64,000 bases of DNA from Paracoccus contaminans. Lineage in GTDB: Bacteria; Pseudomonadota; Alphaproteobacteria; Rhodobacterales; Rhodobacteraceae. The translations under genes were made by a program, and so were the position numbers. Below are positions 17,620-26,899 of this stretch, piece after piece (position 1 is the first letter of the stretch; each line of letters begins with the position of its first letter). The DNA is taken from NCBI RefSeq assembly GCF_002105555.1, contig NZ_CP020612.1, positions 1,666,001-1,730,000 of the forward strand. The letters are read 5' to 3'. Under the pieces are notes generated by a model. It saw nothing but the letters and a program-made list of their open reading frames with translations. It did no database searches and had not been told where the DNA came from.

Positions 17620-18537
17620 TCAGGCGAAGATCAGCGACGAAAGCCGTCGCCGTCCTTTCTGAACCAGCGGGTCGGTTGCGGGCAGCGCGTCGAACAGGGT
17701 CAGCAACTGCGCCTTGGCGGCGCCCTCGTTCCAGTCGCGGTCGCGGCGGAAGGATTCCAGCAGGTGATCGATCGCCTCGGCCGAGCGGCCGGCGGCGTGC
17801 AGGGCGGTCGCATAGTCGAGCCGCGCCTGATGATCGGCCGGATCGGCGGCCACGCGCCGCTCCAGATCGTCCAGCGGCCCGGCGCTTTGCGCCTGCCGGG
17901 CCAGGGCCAGCTGCGCGCGCGCGGCCTCGACCGGGGCGGCATGGGCAGCGGCGGGGGGCACCTGCGCCAGCGCGGCCTCGGCCGCATCGGCATCGCCCGC
18001 GGCCAGGTGGCTGCGGATCAGGCCGCCCCAGGCCTGCGGGTTTTCGGGCTCTTCGCCGAGGATGGCGGCAAAGGTTTCGGCCGCATCGGCCGCCGCGCCC
18101 TCGGCCAGCATCGCCTCGGCCGCCTCGAGCGCGGCGCCAAGGCCCCCGTCATCCCCGCCCAGGGCCGCCAGCTTGTCCACGAACTGCCTGACCTGGCTTT
18201 GCGGCAAGGCGCCCTGGAAGGCATCGACCGGCTGGCCCTGGAAGAAGGCATAGACGGTCGGGATGGATTGCACGCGCAGCTGCGCGGCGATCATCTGGTT
18301 CTTGTCCACATCCACTTTGGCCATGCGCACACGGCCCTTGTGGCGGGCGACCTCTGCCTCGAGCAGCGGGCCGAGCGTCTTGCACGGGCCGCACCAGCTC
18401 GCCCAGAAATCGACGATCACCGGCACCTGCATCGAGGCGTCGATCACCTCGGCCATGAAGTCGGCCTCGGTCACGTCCTTGATGAAATCGGCGGTGTTCG
18501 GTGCGGCGGGCGCATCGCCCGAGCCTTGCAGCAGCAT
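17620..18537 (-). CDS. Thioredoxin-domain protein with TPR tail (CnoX/YbbN-like)
   Basis: 305 residues. A thioredoxin domain (about residues 20-125) retains a redox-active WASWCGPCK motif and the cis-Pro loop SIPTVYAF, followed by an alanine-rich tetratricopeptide-like region (AAEAMLAEGAAADAAETFAAIL, NPQAWGGLIRSHLAAGDADAAEAAL and further repeats). This architecture matches CnoX/YbbN chaperedoxins, which protect substrates and hand them to GroEL; E. coli CnoX lacks the second cysteine, whereas here both are present. ATG 18537 gives MLLQGSGDAP. First gene of a three-gene operon with the LON-domain and Trm112 genes. Confidence 0.88.
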   Translation of the reverse strand: MLLQGSGDAPAAPNTADFIKDVTEADFMAEVIDASMQVPVIVDFWASWCGPCKTLGPLLEAEVARHKGRVRMAKVDVDKNQMIAAQLRVQSIPTVYAFFQGQPVDAFQGALPQSQVRQFVDKLAALGGDDGGLGAALEAAEAMLAEGAAADAAETFAAILGEEPENPQAWGGLIRSHLAAGDADAAEAALAQVPPAAAHAAPVEAARAQLALARQAQSAGPLDDLERRVAADPADHQARLDYATALHAAGRSAEAIDHLLESFRRDRDWNEGAAKAQLLTLFDALPATDPLVQKGRRRLSSLIFA

Positions 18538-18607
18538 TGTGGTCAGTCTCCGCGAAGGGAAGGGTTGGCGACAATATGGGTTGCCGCAGGGGGGACGGAA
18601 AGGGGCG

Positions 18608-19399
18608 TCACGCCGGCAGGTCGAAGCTGGCAAGCACCGGGACGTGGTCGCTGGGCTGGTCCCAGCCCCGCGCGGCCCGCAGGATGCGGCTGGCATGGCC
18701 CGCGGCGGCGATGTCGCCCGTGGCCCAGATATGGTCCAGCCGGCGGCCGCGGTCGGCGCTGTCCCAATCGCGCGCCCGATAGGACCACCAGCTGTAGAGC
18801 GGACCCTGGGGGATGTCCTGGCGGGTGATGTCCACCCATCCGCCCGCCTCCTGCGCATCGGCAAGATGGGCGACCTCGACAGGGGTGTGGCTGACGACCC
18901 TCAGCATCTGCCGGTGCGACCAGACATCATCCTCGCGCGGGGCGATGTTCAGATCGCCCACCAGGATCGACCGCTGCGGCCGGTCGGCCCGGAAGGCGTC
19001 GCGCATGTCGGTCAGAAAATCCAGCTTCTGCCCGAACTTGACATTGACGGTCCGGTCCGGCTCGTCGCCGCCGGCGGGCACATAGACATTGTGGATGATG
19101 ACGCCCGAGGGCAGCCGCGCCGCGACATGGCGCGCATGGCCCAGCCGCGCATGGTCGCGGTGCCCGGCATCCTCGATGGGCAGGCGCGACAGGATGGCGA
19201 CGCCGTTATACCCCTTCTGCCCGCGCGCCACGATCCAGCGATAACCCAGCGCCTGGAACATCTCGACCGGGATCTTCTCCACGGGCGACTTGCATTCCTG
19301 CAGGCACAGGATGTCGGGCGCCTCGTCGCCCAGCAGGCGGGCGACAAGGCCGGCCCGCAGGCGGACGGAGTTGATGTTCCAGGTGGCAAGGGTGAACAT
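18608..19399 (-). CDS. xthA: Exodeoxyribonuclease III
   Basis: 263 residues, Mg-dependent AP endonuclease/3'-5' exonuclease of base-excision repair. Motifs: ATWNINSVRLR, CLQECKSP with the catalytic Glu, YNGVAILSR, HNVYVPAGG, LVGDLNIAP with catalytic Asp/Asn, RLDHIWAT and the terminal SDHVPVLA with catalytic His. Full length. Divergent from the GST gene with only 40 bp between starts. The terminator is not obvious. Confidence 0.93.
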   Translation of the reverse strand: MFTLATWNINSVRLRAGLVARLLGDEAPDILCLQECKSPVEKIPVEMFQALGYRWIVARGQKGYNGVAILSRLPIEDAGHRDHARLGHARHVAARLPSGVIIHNVYVPAGGDEPDRTVNVKFGQKLDFLTDMRDAFRADRPQRSILVGDLNIAPREDDVWSHRQMLRVVSHTPVEVAHLADAQEAGGWVDITRQDIPQGPLYSWWSYRARDWDSADRGRRLDHIWATGDIAAAGHASRILRAARGWDQPSDHVPVLASFDLPA

Positions 19400-19439
19400 G
19401 GCCCGAAATCTAGCGCCGGGCGCGCGGAAGGGAAAGCAG

Positions 19440-20414
19440 ATGGGCCAGCTTGTTGACGGGGTCTGGACAAAAGGCAGCGTGGGCGCGGCCAGGGGCGAGG
19501 GAAGCTACAAGCGCCAGCAGGCGGGCTTTCGCAGCTGGATCACGCCGGACGGCGCGCCCGGCCCATCGGGGGATGGCGGGTTTGCGGCGCAAAGCGGGCG
19601 CTATCACCTGTTCGTCTCATATGCCTGCCCCTGGGCGCACCGGACGCTGATCTTCCGCGAACTCAAGGCGCTGGCCCCCCATATCGACGTGTCGGTCGTC
19701 CATCCGGTGATGGGCGAGGACGGCTGGACCTTTGCCGAGGGTTTCGACGGCGCCACCGGGGACCGGCTGTTCGGATCGGCCTTTCTGCGCGACATCTACC
19801 TGCGCGCCGATCCGCACATGACCGGCAAGGTCACTGTCCCGGTGCTGTGGGACAAGGAGCGCGGCACCATCGTGTCGAACGAATCGAGCGAGATCATCCG
19901 CATGTTCGACAGCGCCTTCGACGCGCTGACCGGCAGCAGGGTGCATTACTGGCCAAAGGATCTGCGCCCCGCGATCGAGGCGGTGAACGATCGCGTCTAT
20001 CCCGATTTCAACAACGGCGTTTACCGGGCCGGCTTTGCCTCGACCCAGGCCGCCTATGACGAGGCCGCGCCGCGCGTCTTTGCCGCCATGGCCTGGGCGG
20101 ATGATCTGCTGTCGCGCCAGCGTTATCTGACCGGCGACCGGCTGACCGAGGCCGACTGGCGCATGTTCACCAGCGCGGTGCGATTTGACACCGTCTATCA
20201 CACCCATTTCAGGTGCAACCGGGCCTGGCTGCGCGATTATCCCAGCCTGTGGGGCTGGACGCGCGAGCTTTACCAGATGCCCGGCATCGCCGCGACGGTG
20301 CGGCAGGATCACATCGTCAACCACTATTACCGCAGCCACCCGGACCTGAACCCCTTCGGGATCATCCCGATCAACCCCGTGATCGACTGGGACGCGCCGC
20401 ACGGCCGGGGCTGA
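19440..20414 (+). CDS. Glutathionyl-hydroquinone reductase (ECM4/YqjG-type GST)
   Basis: 324 residues, Xi-class glutathione S-transferase that reduces glutathionyl-hydroquinones. The catalytic cysteine lies in SYACPWAHRTLI, HPVMGEDGWTF is typical of the family, NESSEIIRMFDSAF is the GSH-binding segment, and FNNGVYRAGFA.TQ.AYDEA and LTEADWRMFTSAVRFDTVYHTHF are C-terminal signatures. ATG 19440 is preceded by GGAAGGGAAA. Upstream in-frame starts fall inside the divergent xthA gene. Confidence 0.92.
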   Translation: MGQLVDGVWTKGSVGAARGEGSYKRQQAGFRSWITPDGAPGPSGDGGFAAQSGRYHLFVSYACPWAHRTLIFRELKALAPHIDVSVVHPVMGEDGWTFAEGFDGATGDRLFGSAFLRDIYLRADPHMTGKVTVPVLWDKERGTIVSNESSEIIRMFDSAFDALTGSRVHYWPKDLRPAIEAVNDRVYPDFNNGVYRAGFASTQAAYDEAAPRVFAAMAWADDLLSRQRYLTGDRLTEADWRMFTSAVRFDTVYHTHFRCNRAWLRDYPSLWGWTRELYQMPGIAATVRQDHIVNHYYRSHPDLNPFGIIPINPVIDWDAPHGRG

Positions 20415-20528
20415 GCGGCGCAGGCAGGGCCCCCGCAGGGTGCCGCCACGCGCGGCGCGCAGGGCACGGGGCAGGCCGCGCAGGCCGGGGCCTTGCGCCG
20501 GCACTGCGCCGCAGGGCAGGTGCCCCGA

Positions 20529-21215
20529 TCAGGACACCAGGCGATAGCCGCCCGATTCGGTCACCAGCAGCCGGGCGCTCGAGGGATCGGGCTCGATCTT
20601 CTGGCGCAGACGATAGATGTGGGTTTCCAGCGTGTGCGTCGTCACGCCCGCGTTATAACCCCAGACCTCGTGCAGCAGCACATCGCGCGGCACCACCCCG
20701 TCCTGGGCGCGGTAAAGATACTTGAGGATGTTGGTTTCCTTTTCGGTCAGGCGGATCTTGCGGTCCTTGCCGTCGATCAGCATCTTCATCGCGGGCTTGA
20801 ACGTATAGGGGCCAAGCTGGAAGATCGCGTCCTCGGACTGTTCATGCGTGCGCAGCTGGGCCCGCAGGCGCGCGAGCAGGACCGGGAACTTGAACGGCTT
20901 GGTGATATAGTCGTTCGCCCCGCTGTCGAGGCCAAGGATCGTGTCCGCGTCGGTGTCGTGGCCGGTCAGCATGACGATCGGGCATTTCACGCCCTGCTTG
21001 CGCAGGCGCTTGCACAGCTCGCGCCCGTCCGTGTCGGGCAGGCCCACGTCCAGCACGACCAGGTCAAAGATCGCGCCCTTGGTCTTTTCCACCGCCTCGG
21101 CGCCGGTGCCCGCCTCGAACACGTCGAAATCCTCGGTCGCGACCAGTTGCTCGGCCAGGGCCTCGCGCAGGTCCTCCTCGTCGTCCACCAGCAGGATTTT
21201 CTTCAAACCGGCCAT
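20529..21215 (-). CDS. OmpR-family response regulator, CenR-like
   Basis: 228 residues. Receiver domain with acidic pocket DDEED, phosphoacceptor Asp in VVLDVGLPDTDG, and KPF near residue 107; then an OmpR winged-helix DNA-binding domain (LTEKETNILKYLYRAQDGVVPRDVLLHEVWGYN, THTLETHIYRLRQKIEP). Overall similarity is to the CenR-type regulators conserved in alphaproteobacteria, where they control cell-envelope functions. No histidine kinase is adjacent, so it is an orphan here. The exact subgroup is from memory of the family, not a search. Confidence 0.88.
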   Translation of the reverse strand: MAGLKKILLVDDEEDLREALAEQLVATEDFDVFEAGTGAEAVEKTKGAIFDLVVLDVGLPDTDGRELCKRLRKQGVKCPIVMLTGHDTDADTILGLDSGANDYITKPFKFPVLLARLRAQLRTHEQSEDAIFQLGPYTFKPAMKMLIDGKDRKIRLTEKETNILKYLYRAQDGVVPRDVLLHEVWGYNAGVTTHTLETHIYRLRQKIEPDPSSARLLVTESGGYRLVS

Positions 21216-21348
21216 CTTGCAGCCTCCTTGGATCGGGTAGGGTCAGGATGGCCAGGCGGCCCGATCTGTCCAGCGGGTTGCAATTCACCTCACATCCTGT
21301 TGTCGGCAGGGCGGGATATGTTACGGATTGTTTCAGGATTTCCTTCCC

Positions 21349-22406
21349 ATGAGCCTTGTTCCCACCCTGTCAGAAACGATCAGCCGCGCCCGCGCCGACC
21401 TGCGGGTGGGCCTGCCGGTGGCGCTGGGCGGGCATCTGGCTGCCGCGGTCGAAACGCTGACGCCCGCCCGGCTGGACGATCTGCGGGCGCTGGGGCAGCC
21501 CGTTCTGGCGATCACCGGGCGGCGGGCCGAGACGCTGAAGGCGCGGGCCTATGACGGCGATCTGGCGCGCATCGAGCTGCCCGAGGATGCGGCGCTGCCC
21601 TGGCTGCGCGCCCTGGCCGATCCGGCGGGCGATCTGCGCGTGCCGATGAAAGGGCCGCTTTTCACCCGGCGCGGGGGGGATGCCGCCCCGCACCGGGCGG
21701 CGCTGGCGCTGGCCAAGTCGGCGCAGCTGCTGCCCGCGGTGCTGATGGTCGAGGCGCCGGCGCCGCCCGGCCTGACATCCCTGCCGCCCTTGCCCATGCT
21801 GGCGGCGCTGGCCGACGAGACGGCCCTTGCCGCGGTGGCCGCGGCGCGGCTGCCCCTCGCGGCGGCCGAGAATGCGCGCCTGCGCATCCTGCGCCCGTCC
21901 GACGGGGGGGCGAACATTACGCCGTGGAAATCGGCGATCCGCCCCGCGACACCCCGGTGCTGGCGCGGCTGCATTCGGCCTGCTTCACCGGCGACGTGCT
22001 GGGCAGCCTCAAATGCGACTGCGGCCCGCAGCTGCATGCCGCGCTGACGGCGATGGGGCAGGCGGGGGCGGGGGTGCTGCTCTATCTCAACCAGGAAGGG
22101 CGGGGCATCGGGCTGGCCAACAAGATGCGCGCCTATGACCTGCAGGCGCAGGGCTTTGACACGGTCGAGGCGAATCACCGCCTGGGGTTCGAAGATGACG
22201 AGCGCGATTTCCGCCTGGGCGCCGCCATGCTGCGCCAGATGGGCTTTTCGGCGGTGCGGCTGATGACCAACAACCCCCGCAAGGTCGCCATGATGGAACA
22301 GCACGGCATCGCCGTGGCCGAACGCGTGCCCCTGCGTGTCGGCCGCAACCGCTGGAACGAGGGCTATCTGGACATCAAGCGCGACAAGTCGGGGCATCTG
22401 CTGTGA
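21349..22406 (+). pseudogene. ribA: GTP cyclohydrolase II, frameshifted
   Basis: RibA opens the imidazole ring of GTP in the first step of riboflavin synthesis. The long N-terminal region (from MSLVPTLSETISRARADLRVG) is in one frame to 21903; the catalytic domain ([33 protein letters not shown], the zinc site, [36 protein letters not shown]) is in the next. The frames change at a G7 run, 21904-21910: GAC-G7-CGAACATTAC needs G8 to read [10 protein letters not shown]. Corrected length is 352 residues, normal for the alphaproteobacterial form. The rest is well conserved, which argues for a sequencing error or very recent mutation. Confidence 0.88.
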
Positions 22407-22963
22407 CACCCCGCGCCGGCGACATGGTGCTGACCCCGCGGGGGCTGCGCGTCGCGGGCCGGGTGCTGGCCTGCAGTATCGGGCGCAGCGGCGTCACCGC
22501 GGCCAAGCGCGAAGGGGACGGGGCCACCCCTGCTGGCATCCACCGCATCACAGGCCTGCTGTGGCGCGCCGACCGCCTGCCGCGCCCCGCCCCTTGGGCC
22601 GTGCCGATCCGCGCGGGCGATCTGTGGTGCGACGATCCGGGCGATCCGTCCTATAACCGCCTGGTCCGCGCGCCCTTTGCCGCCCGCCACGAGGTGCTGC
22701 GCCGGGCCGATCCGCTGTATGATCTGGTGCTGGTGACCGACTGGAACGGCCCCCCGGCCCGGCCCGGCGCGGGATCGGCGATCTTTCTGCATCAGTGGCG
22801 TCGCCCCGGCTTTCCGACAGCGGGCTGCATCGCCATGGCCCGGCCCGACCTGCTGTGGCTGGCGGCGCGCGCCTGTCCGGGAACCCGCCTGTTCGTTCCG
22901 CCTGGGCTGGCGGGGCGGGCGGGCGTTGCGGGCCGGTGCGCGGGGCAGGCACCGTCCGACTGA
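22403..22963 (+). CDS. L,D-transpeptidase (YkuD) domain protein
   Basis: 186 residues. The YkuD signature is present as [23 protein letters not shown], with the catalytic His and Cys in the HxW...TxGCIAM pattern. [15 protein letters not shown] and YNRLVRAP are typical of the YcbB-independent, signal-less L,D-transpeptidase-like group. No signal peptide is visible, so a periplasmic crosslinking role is uncertain. The GTG start at 22403 overlaps the ribA stop (GTGA), indicating translational coupling. Confidence 0.85.
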   Translation: MTPRAGDMVLTPRGLRVAGRVLACSIGRSGVTAAKREGDGATPAGIHRITGLLWRADRLPRPAPWAVPIRAGDLWCDDPGDPSYNRLVRAPFAARHEVLRRADPLYDLVLVTDWNGPPARPGAGSAIFLHQWRRPGFPTAGCIAMARPDLLWLAARACPGTRLFVPPGLAGRAGVAGRCAGQAPSD

Positions 22964-23023
22964 ACGTCGCCCTTGCCGTTTCGCCTCGGCCGGTCCACCA
23001 GAGGCGCGGAGAAAGGGAACATC

Positions 23024-24187
23024 ATGAAGATTTCGGTTGCTGGCCTTGGCTATGTGGGGCTGTCTCTTGCGGTGCTTCTGGCGCAGCGCAACAGGGTAGT
23101 GGCGCTGGATGTGAACGCGGCGCGCGTGGATGCGGTGAATGCGCGCATCAGCCCCATCGAGGATGCCGACATCAGCGCGATGCTCGCGGCGGGCGGGCTG
23201 GACCTGGCCGCCACGCTGGACGGGGCAGAGGCGCTTGGCGGAGCGGATTATGTCATCATCGCCACGCCCACCAATTACGACCCGCGCCACAACCATTTCG
23301 ACACGACCAGCGTCGAGCAGGTGATCGCGCAGGCCCGCCGCCATGCGCCCGGCGCGACCATCGTGGTCAAATCGACGATCCCTGTCGGCTTTACCGCGCG
23401 CATGCGCGCGGAACACGGCACCGACGCCATCCTGTTCTCGCCCGAGTTCCTGCGCGAGGGCCGCGCCCTGTGGGACAACCTGCACCCTTCGCGCATCATC
23501 GTGGGCGATACCACGCCGGCGGCGCACGGCTTTGCCGAGCTGCTGGTGGCGGGGGCCGAGGATACGGGGCCGGTGATCTTCACCGGCTCGACCGAGGCCG
23601 AGGCGATCAAGCTGTTCTCGAACACCTATCTGGCCATGCGCGTCGCCTTCTTCAACGAACTCGACAGCTATGCGCTGGCCAAGGGGCTGGATGCGCGCCA
23701 GATCGTCGAAGGGGTCAGCCTCGATCCGCGGATCGGGGCGCAGTACAACAACCCCAGCTTCGGCTATGGCGGCTATTGCCTGCCCAAGGACACCAAGCAG
23801 TTGCTGGCCAACTATGCGAATGTGCCGCAGAACCTGATCGCGGCGGTGGTGGAATCCAACCGCACCCGCAAGGACGTGATCGCCGACCTGATCCTGGCGC
23901 GCCAGCCCGCCTGCGTGGGCGTGCACCGCCTGGTGATGAAGGCCGGGTCGGACAATTTCCGCGACAGCTCGATCCAGGGGATCATGAAGCGGATCAAGGC
24001 CAAGGGCATCCCCTGCATCGTCTATGAGCCGGTGCTGGAGGCGCCCGACTTCTTCAAGTCCCCGGTCGTGAACGACCTGGCGGCCTTCAAGCGGCAGGCC
24101 GATCTGATCATCACCAACCGCATGTCCCCCGAGCTGGAGGATGTCAGGGACAAGGTCTTTACCCGCGATCTGTTCGGGGCGGATTGA
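23024..24187 (+). CDS. UDP-glucose 6-dehydrogenase
   Basis: 387 residues. Oxidises UDP-glucose to UDP-glucuronate with two NAD. N-terminal Rossmann motif [17 protein letters not shown], substrate-binding [32 protein letters not shown], and catalytic Cys252 in [15 protein letters not shown]. Length is that of the short bacterial Ugd type (YtcA/Ugd of about 388 residues). ATG 23024 follows GAAAGGGAA. Its TGA overlaps the ATG of the epimerase, so the two form one translationally coupled unit supplying uronate sugars for surface glycans. Confidence 0.93.
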   Translation: MKISVAGLGYVGLSLAVLLAQRNRVVALDVNAARVDAVNARISPIEDADISAMLAAGGLDLAATLDGAEALGGADYVIIATPTNYDPRHNHFDTTSVEQVIAQARRHAPGATIVVKSTIPVGFTARMRAEHGTDAILFSPEFLREGRALWDNLHPSRIIVGDTTPAAHGFAELLVAGAEDTGPVIFTGSTEAEAIKLFSNTYLAMRVAFFNELDSYALAKGLDARQIVEGVSLDPRIGAQYNNPSFGYGGYCLPKDTKQLLANYANVPQNLIAAVVESNRTRKDVIADLILARQPACVGVHRLVMKAGSDNFRDSSIQGIMKRIKAKGIPCIVYEPVLEAPDFFKSPVVNDLAAFKRQADLIITNRMSPELEDVRDKVFTRDLFGAD

Positions 24188-25182
24188 TGCGCACGGCGCT
24201 GGTGACAGGTGCGGCGGGGTTCATCGGATTTCACCTGTCGCGCCTGCTGCTGGACCAAGGCTGGCGGGTGGTCGGCGTGGACAGCCACAACGCCTATTAC
24301 GACCCCGCTCTCAAGGCCGCGCGCGAGGCGCAGCTGAAGGGGGCCTATCGCGGCATCCGCGGGGCTGTGGAAACCCCGGGCCTGCTGTACGACCTGATGG
24401 CCGAGGAACGGCCCGAGGCGGTCATCCACCTGGCCGCGCAGGCCGGGGTGCGCCATTCCATCGACAACCCCCGCGCCTATGTGCAGGCGAACCTTCTGGG
24501 CACGTTCGAGCTGCTGGAGGCAGCCCGCGCCCATCCGCCGGCGCATCTGCTGCTGGCCTCGACCAGTTCGGTCTATGGCGCCAACGCGGCCATGCCCTAT
24601 CGGGAAACGGACAAGGCCGACACGCAGATGTCGTTCTATGCCGCGACCAAGAAATCGACCGAGGCGATGGCCCATTCCTATGCCCATCTGTTCGGGCTGC
24701 CGGTGACGATGTTCCGCTTTTTCACGGTCTATGGGCCATGGGGGCGACCGGACATGGCCCCGGCGCTGTTCACCGACGCGGTGCTGTCCGGCAGGCCCAT
24801 CCGGGTCTTCAATCATGGGGACATGCGGCGCGATTTCACCTTTGTCGCCGATCTGGCGGGCGCGGTCGCGCGGCTGATCGACGTGCCGCCCGGCCGTCAT
24901 CCGGCGGGTGATTTCGACAGCCTGTCCCCGGTCGCCCCGTTCCGCACCGTCAATATCGGCAACGGCGCGCCGGTCGAGCTGTCCGACTTCATCGCCGCGA
25001 TCGAGGCCGCGACGGGGCGCACAGCCATCCGCGAGCTGCTGCCGATGCAGCCGGGCGACGTGCCGGCGACCTGGGCAGACACCACGCTGCTGCGCGCGCT
25101 GATCGGGGATGCGCCGCACACCCCGGTGGCCGAAGGGGTGGCCGCCCATGTGGACTGGTTCCGCCATTATCACGGGCGCTGA
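24187..25182 (+). CDS. UDP-glucuronate 4-epimerase-like SDR
   Basis: 331 residues, extended short-chain dehydrogenase. Motifs: VTGAAGFIGFHL nucleotide-binding loop, HLAAQAGVRHSIDNPRAYVQANLLGT, STSSVYGAN, catalytic YAATK (SFYAATKKSTEAMAHSY), RFFTVYGPWGRPDMA and RDFTFVADL. The RFFTVYGPWGRPDMA string is characteristic of UDP-glucuronate epimerases making UDP-galacturonate, and the preceding gene makes the substrate. Start ATG 24187 shares one base with the upstream stop. Confidence 0.9.
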   Translation: MRTALVTGAAGFIGFHLSRLLLDQGWRVVGVDSHNAYYDPALKAAREAQLKGAYRGIRGAVETPGLLYDLMAEERPEAVIHLAAQAGVRHSIDNPRAYVQANLLGTFELLEAARAHPPAHLLLASTSSVYGANAAMPYRETDKADTQMSFYAATKKSTEAMAHSYAHLFGLPVTMFRFFTVYGPWGRPDMAPALFTDAVLSGRPIRVFNHGDMRRDFTFVADLAGAVARLIDVPPGRHPAGDFDSLSPVAPFRTVNIGNGAPVELSDFIAAIEAATGRTAIRELLPMQPGDVPATWADTTLLRALIGDAPHTPVAEGVAAHVDWFRHYHGR

Positions 25183-25267
25183 CACAAATCCTTGACGCTG
25201 CCGCCACATCATCGTCGCGCCGATCCGCCAAAGGCAGGCTCGCCTTCCTGCATGATCGGAGCCTGCC

Positions 25268-26830
25268 ATGACCTCGGTGATCCTTCCCCGCCTCAGCCGC
25301 CGCAGTCTGCTTGCCACCGGCACCGCTGCCGCCGGCATGCTGGCGATGCCCGCCATCCTGCGCGCCGCCTCGGCCCCTGCCTTCACCCACGGCGTCCAGT
25401 CGGGCGATGCCCATGCCGCGGGTGGCATGGTCTGGACGCGGGTCGATCGCCCGTCGCGCGTGCTGCTTGAGGTATCGACGACCGAATCGTTCGCCGACCC
25501 GCGCCGCATCGCCATGCTGGATGCGCTGCCCGACACCGACATGGCGGTGAAATGCGCCATCGACGGGCTGGGCGCCGATCAGCAGGTGTTCTACCGCTTC
25601 ACCCCCTACGACTTGTCCGACATCAACAGCGCCGGCCAGCCGATCACCGGCCGCTTCCGCACCGCCCCGACCGAAAAGCGCAGCATCCGCTTTGGCTGGT
25701 CGGGCGACACCGCGGGGCAGGGCTACGGGATCAGCGACGAGGGCATGAAGACCTATGCCACCATGGGCCAGCACGAGCTGGATTTCTTCATCCATTCGGG
25801 CGACACCATCTATGCCGACGGGGTGATGAAGCCCGAACAGGACGGCATTGGCGGCGTCTGGAAGAACAGCGTCCTGACCCCCGAGGTGCAGAAAGTCGCC
25901 GAGACGCTGGACGAATTCCGCGGCCGCTACAAATACAACCAGATGGACCGCCATGTGCAGGAATTCTGCGCCGCCGTCCCGTTCTATTACCAGTGGGACG
26001 ACCATGAGGTGACGAACAACTGGTCGCCCGGCAAGGATCTGAGCCACGACGACCGTTATACCGAAAAATCCATCGCCCTGCTGTCGGCCCGCGCTGGCCG
26101 CGCCTTCCACGAGATGACCCCGATCAGCTATCAGCCGACCGAGCCGGGGCGCATCTATCGCAAGATCGCCTATGGCCCGCTGCTGGACATCTTCATGCTG
26201 GACCTGCGGTCCTATCGCGCCGCCAACGGTCCGGGGATGGAGGAAACGGCCGGCGGTCCCGCGACGCTGCTGGGGGACGCGCAGATCGCCTGGCTCAAGG
26301 ATGCGCTGAAGGGATCGACGGCGACCTGGAAGGTGATCGCCTGCGACATGCCGCTCGGCATCGTCGTGTGGGACAATGCCAAGGACAAGAAGGGCGTCGA
26401 GGCTGTCGCGCAGAACGATCCGGGCAGCCCCAAGGGACGCGAGCTTGAAATCGCCGACCTGCTGCGTTTCATCCGCGACCAGAAGATCGCCAATACCGTC
26501 TGGCTGACCGCGGACGTGCATTACACCGCCGCCAACCATTACAGCCCCGACCGGGCCGAATTCCAGGAATTCGAGCCGTTCTGGGAATTCGTGTCCGGCC
26601 CGCTGCATGCCGGCACCTTCGGCCCCGGCGAGATGGACAAGACCTTCGGCCCCGAGGTGCGCTTCGTCAAGGCGCCGGGCGAGGGGCGCCAGAACCTGCC
26701 GCCCAGCGAGGGGATGCAGTTCTTCGGCCTCGTGGATATCGACGCGGCGACGCAGCAGATGAAGGTGCGGCTGATGGATGTCGGCAATACCGAACTGTGG
26801 TCCACGGTGCTGGACCCGGTTCGGGCCTGA
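25268..26830 (+). CDS. phoD: PhoD-type alkaline phosphatase (Tat-exported)
   Basis: 520 residues. The N-terminus has a twin-arginine signal (SRRSLLATGTAAAGMLAMP), so the folded metalloenzyme is exported. PhoD phosphatase motifs: GVQSGDAHAAGGMVWTRVD in the N-terminal domain, FGWSGDT, FFIHSGDTIYADG, FYYQWDDHEVTNNW, FMLDLRSYR and WLTADVHYTA for Fe/Ca ligands. PhoD releases phosphate from mono- and diesters during phosphate limitation. A weak CTGACAC-type repeat upstream is not a convincing Pho box. Ends just before a large perfect palindrome. Confidence 0.92.
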   Translation: MTSVILPRLSRRSLLATGTAAAGMLAMPAILRAASAPAFTHGVQSGDAHAAGGMVWTRVDRPSRVLLEVSTTESFADPRRIAMLDALPDTDMAVKCAIDGLGADQQVFYRFTPYDLSDINSAGQPITGRFRTAPTEKRSIRFGWSGDTAGQGYGISDEGMKTYATMGQHELDFFIHSGDTIYADGVMKPEQDGIGGVWKNSVLTPEVQKVAETLDEFRGRYKYNQMDRHVQEFCAAVPFYYQWDDHEVTNNWSPGKDLSHDDRYTEKSIALLSARAGRAFHEMTPISYQPTEPGRIYRKIAYGPLLDIFMLDLRSYRAANGPGMEETAGGPATLLGDAQIAWLKDALKGSTATWKVIACDMPLGIVVWDNAKDKKGVEAVAQNDPGSPKGRELEIADLLRFIRDQKIANTVWLTADVHYTAANHYSPDRAEFQEFEPFWEFVSGPLHAGTFGPGEMDKTFGPEVRFVKAPGEGRQNLPPSEGMQFFGLVDIDAATQQMKVRLMDVGNTELWSTVLDPVRA

Positions 26831-26849
26831 TCTGCCACCCCATGCAGAA

Positions 26850-26877
26850 GGGCCGCCGCGGATATCCGCGGCGGCCC
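26850..26877. terminator. Bidirectional terminator palindrome between phoD and katE
   Basis: A 28-bp perfect palindrome centred on GATATC, 19 bp after the phoD stop and 22 bp before the end of katE on the other strand. Its symmetry and position fit a shared terminator for converging genes. No T-tract on either side. Confidence 0.6.
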
Positions 26878-26899
26878 TGGCATTGGCTGGTGGGGGCGA

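Noticed and set aside
25178..25200. Possible Pho box before phoD
   Set aside because: CTGACAC is followed after 4 nt by CCTTGAC, a poor match to the second half-site.
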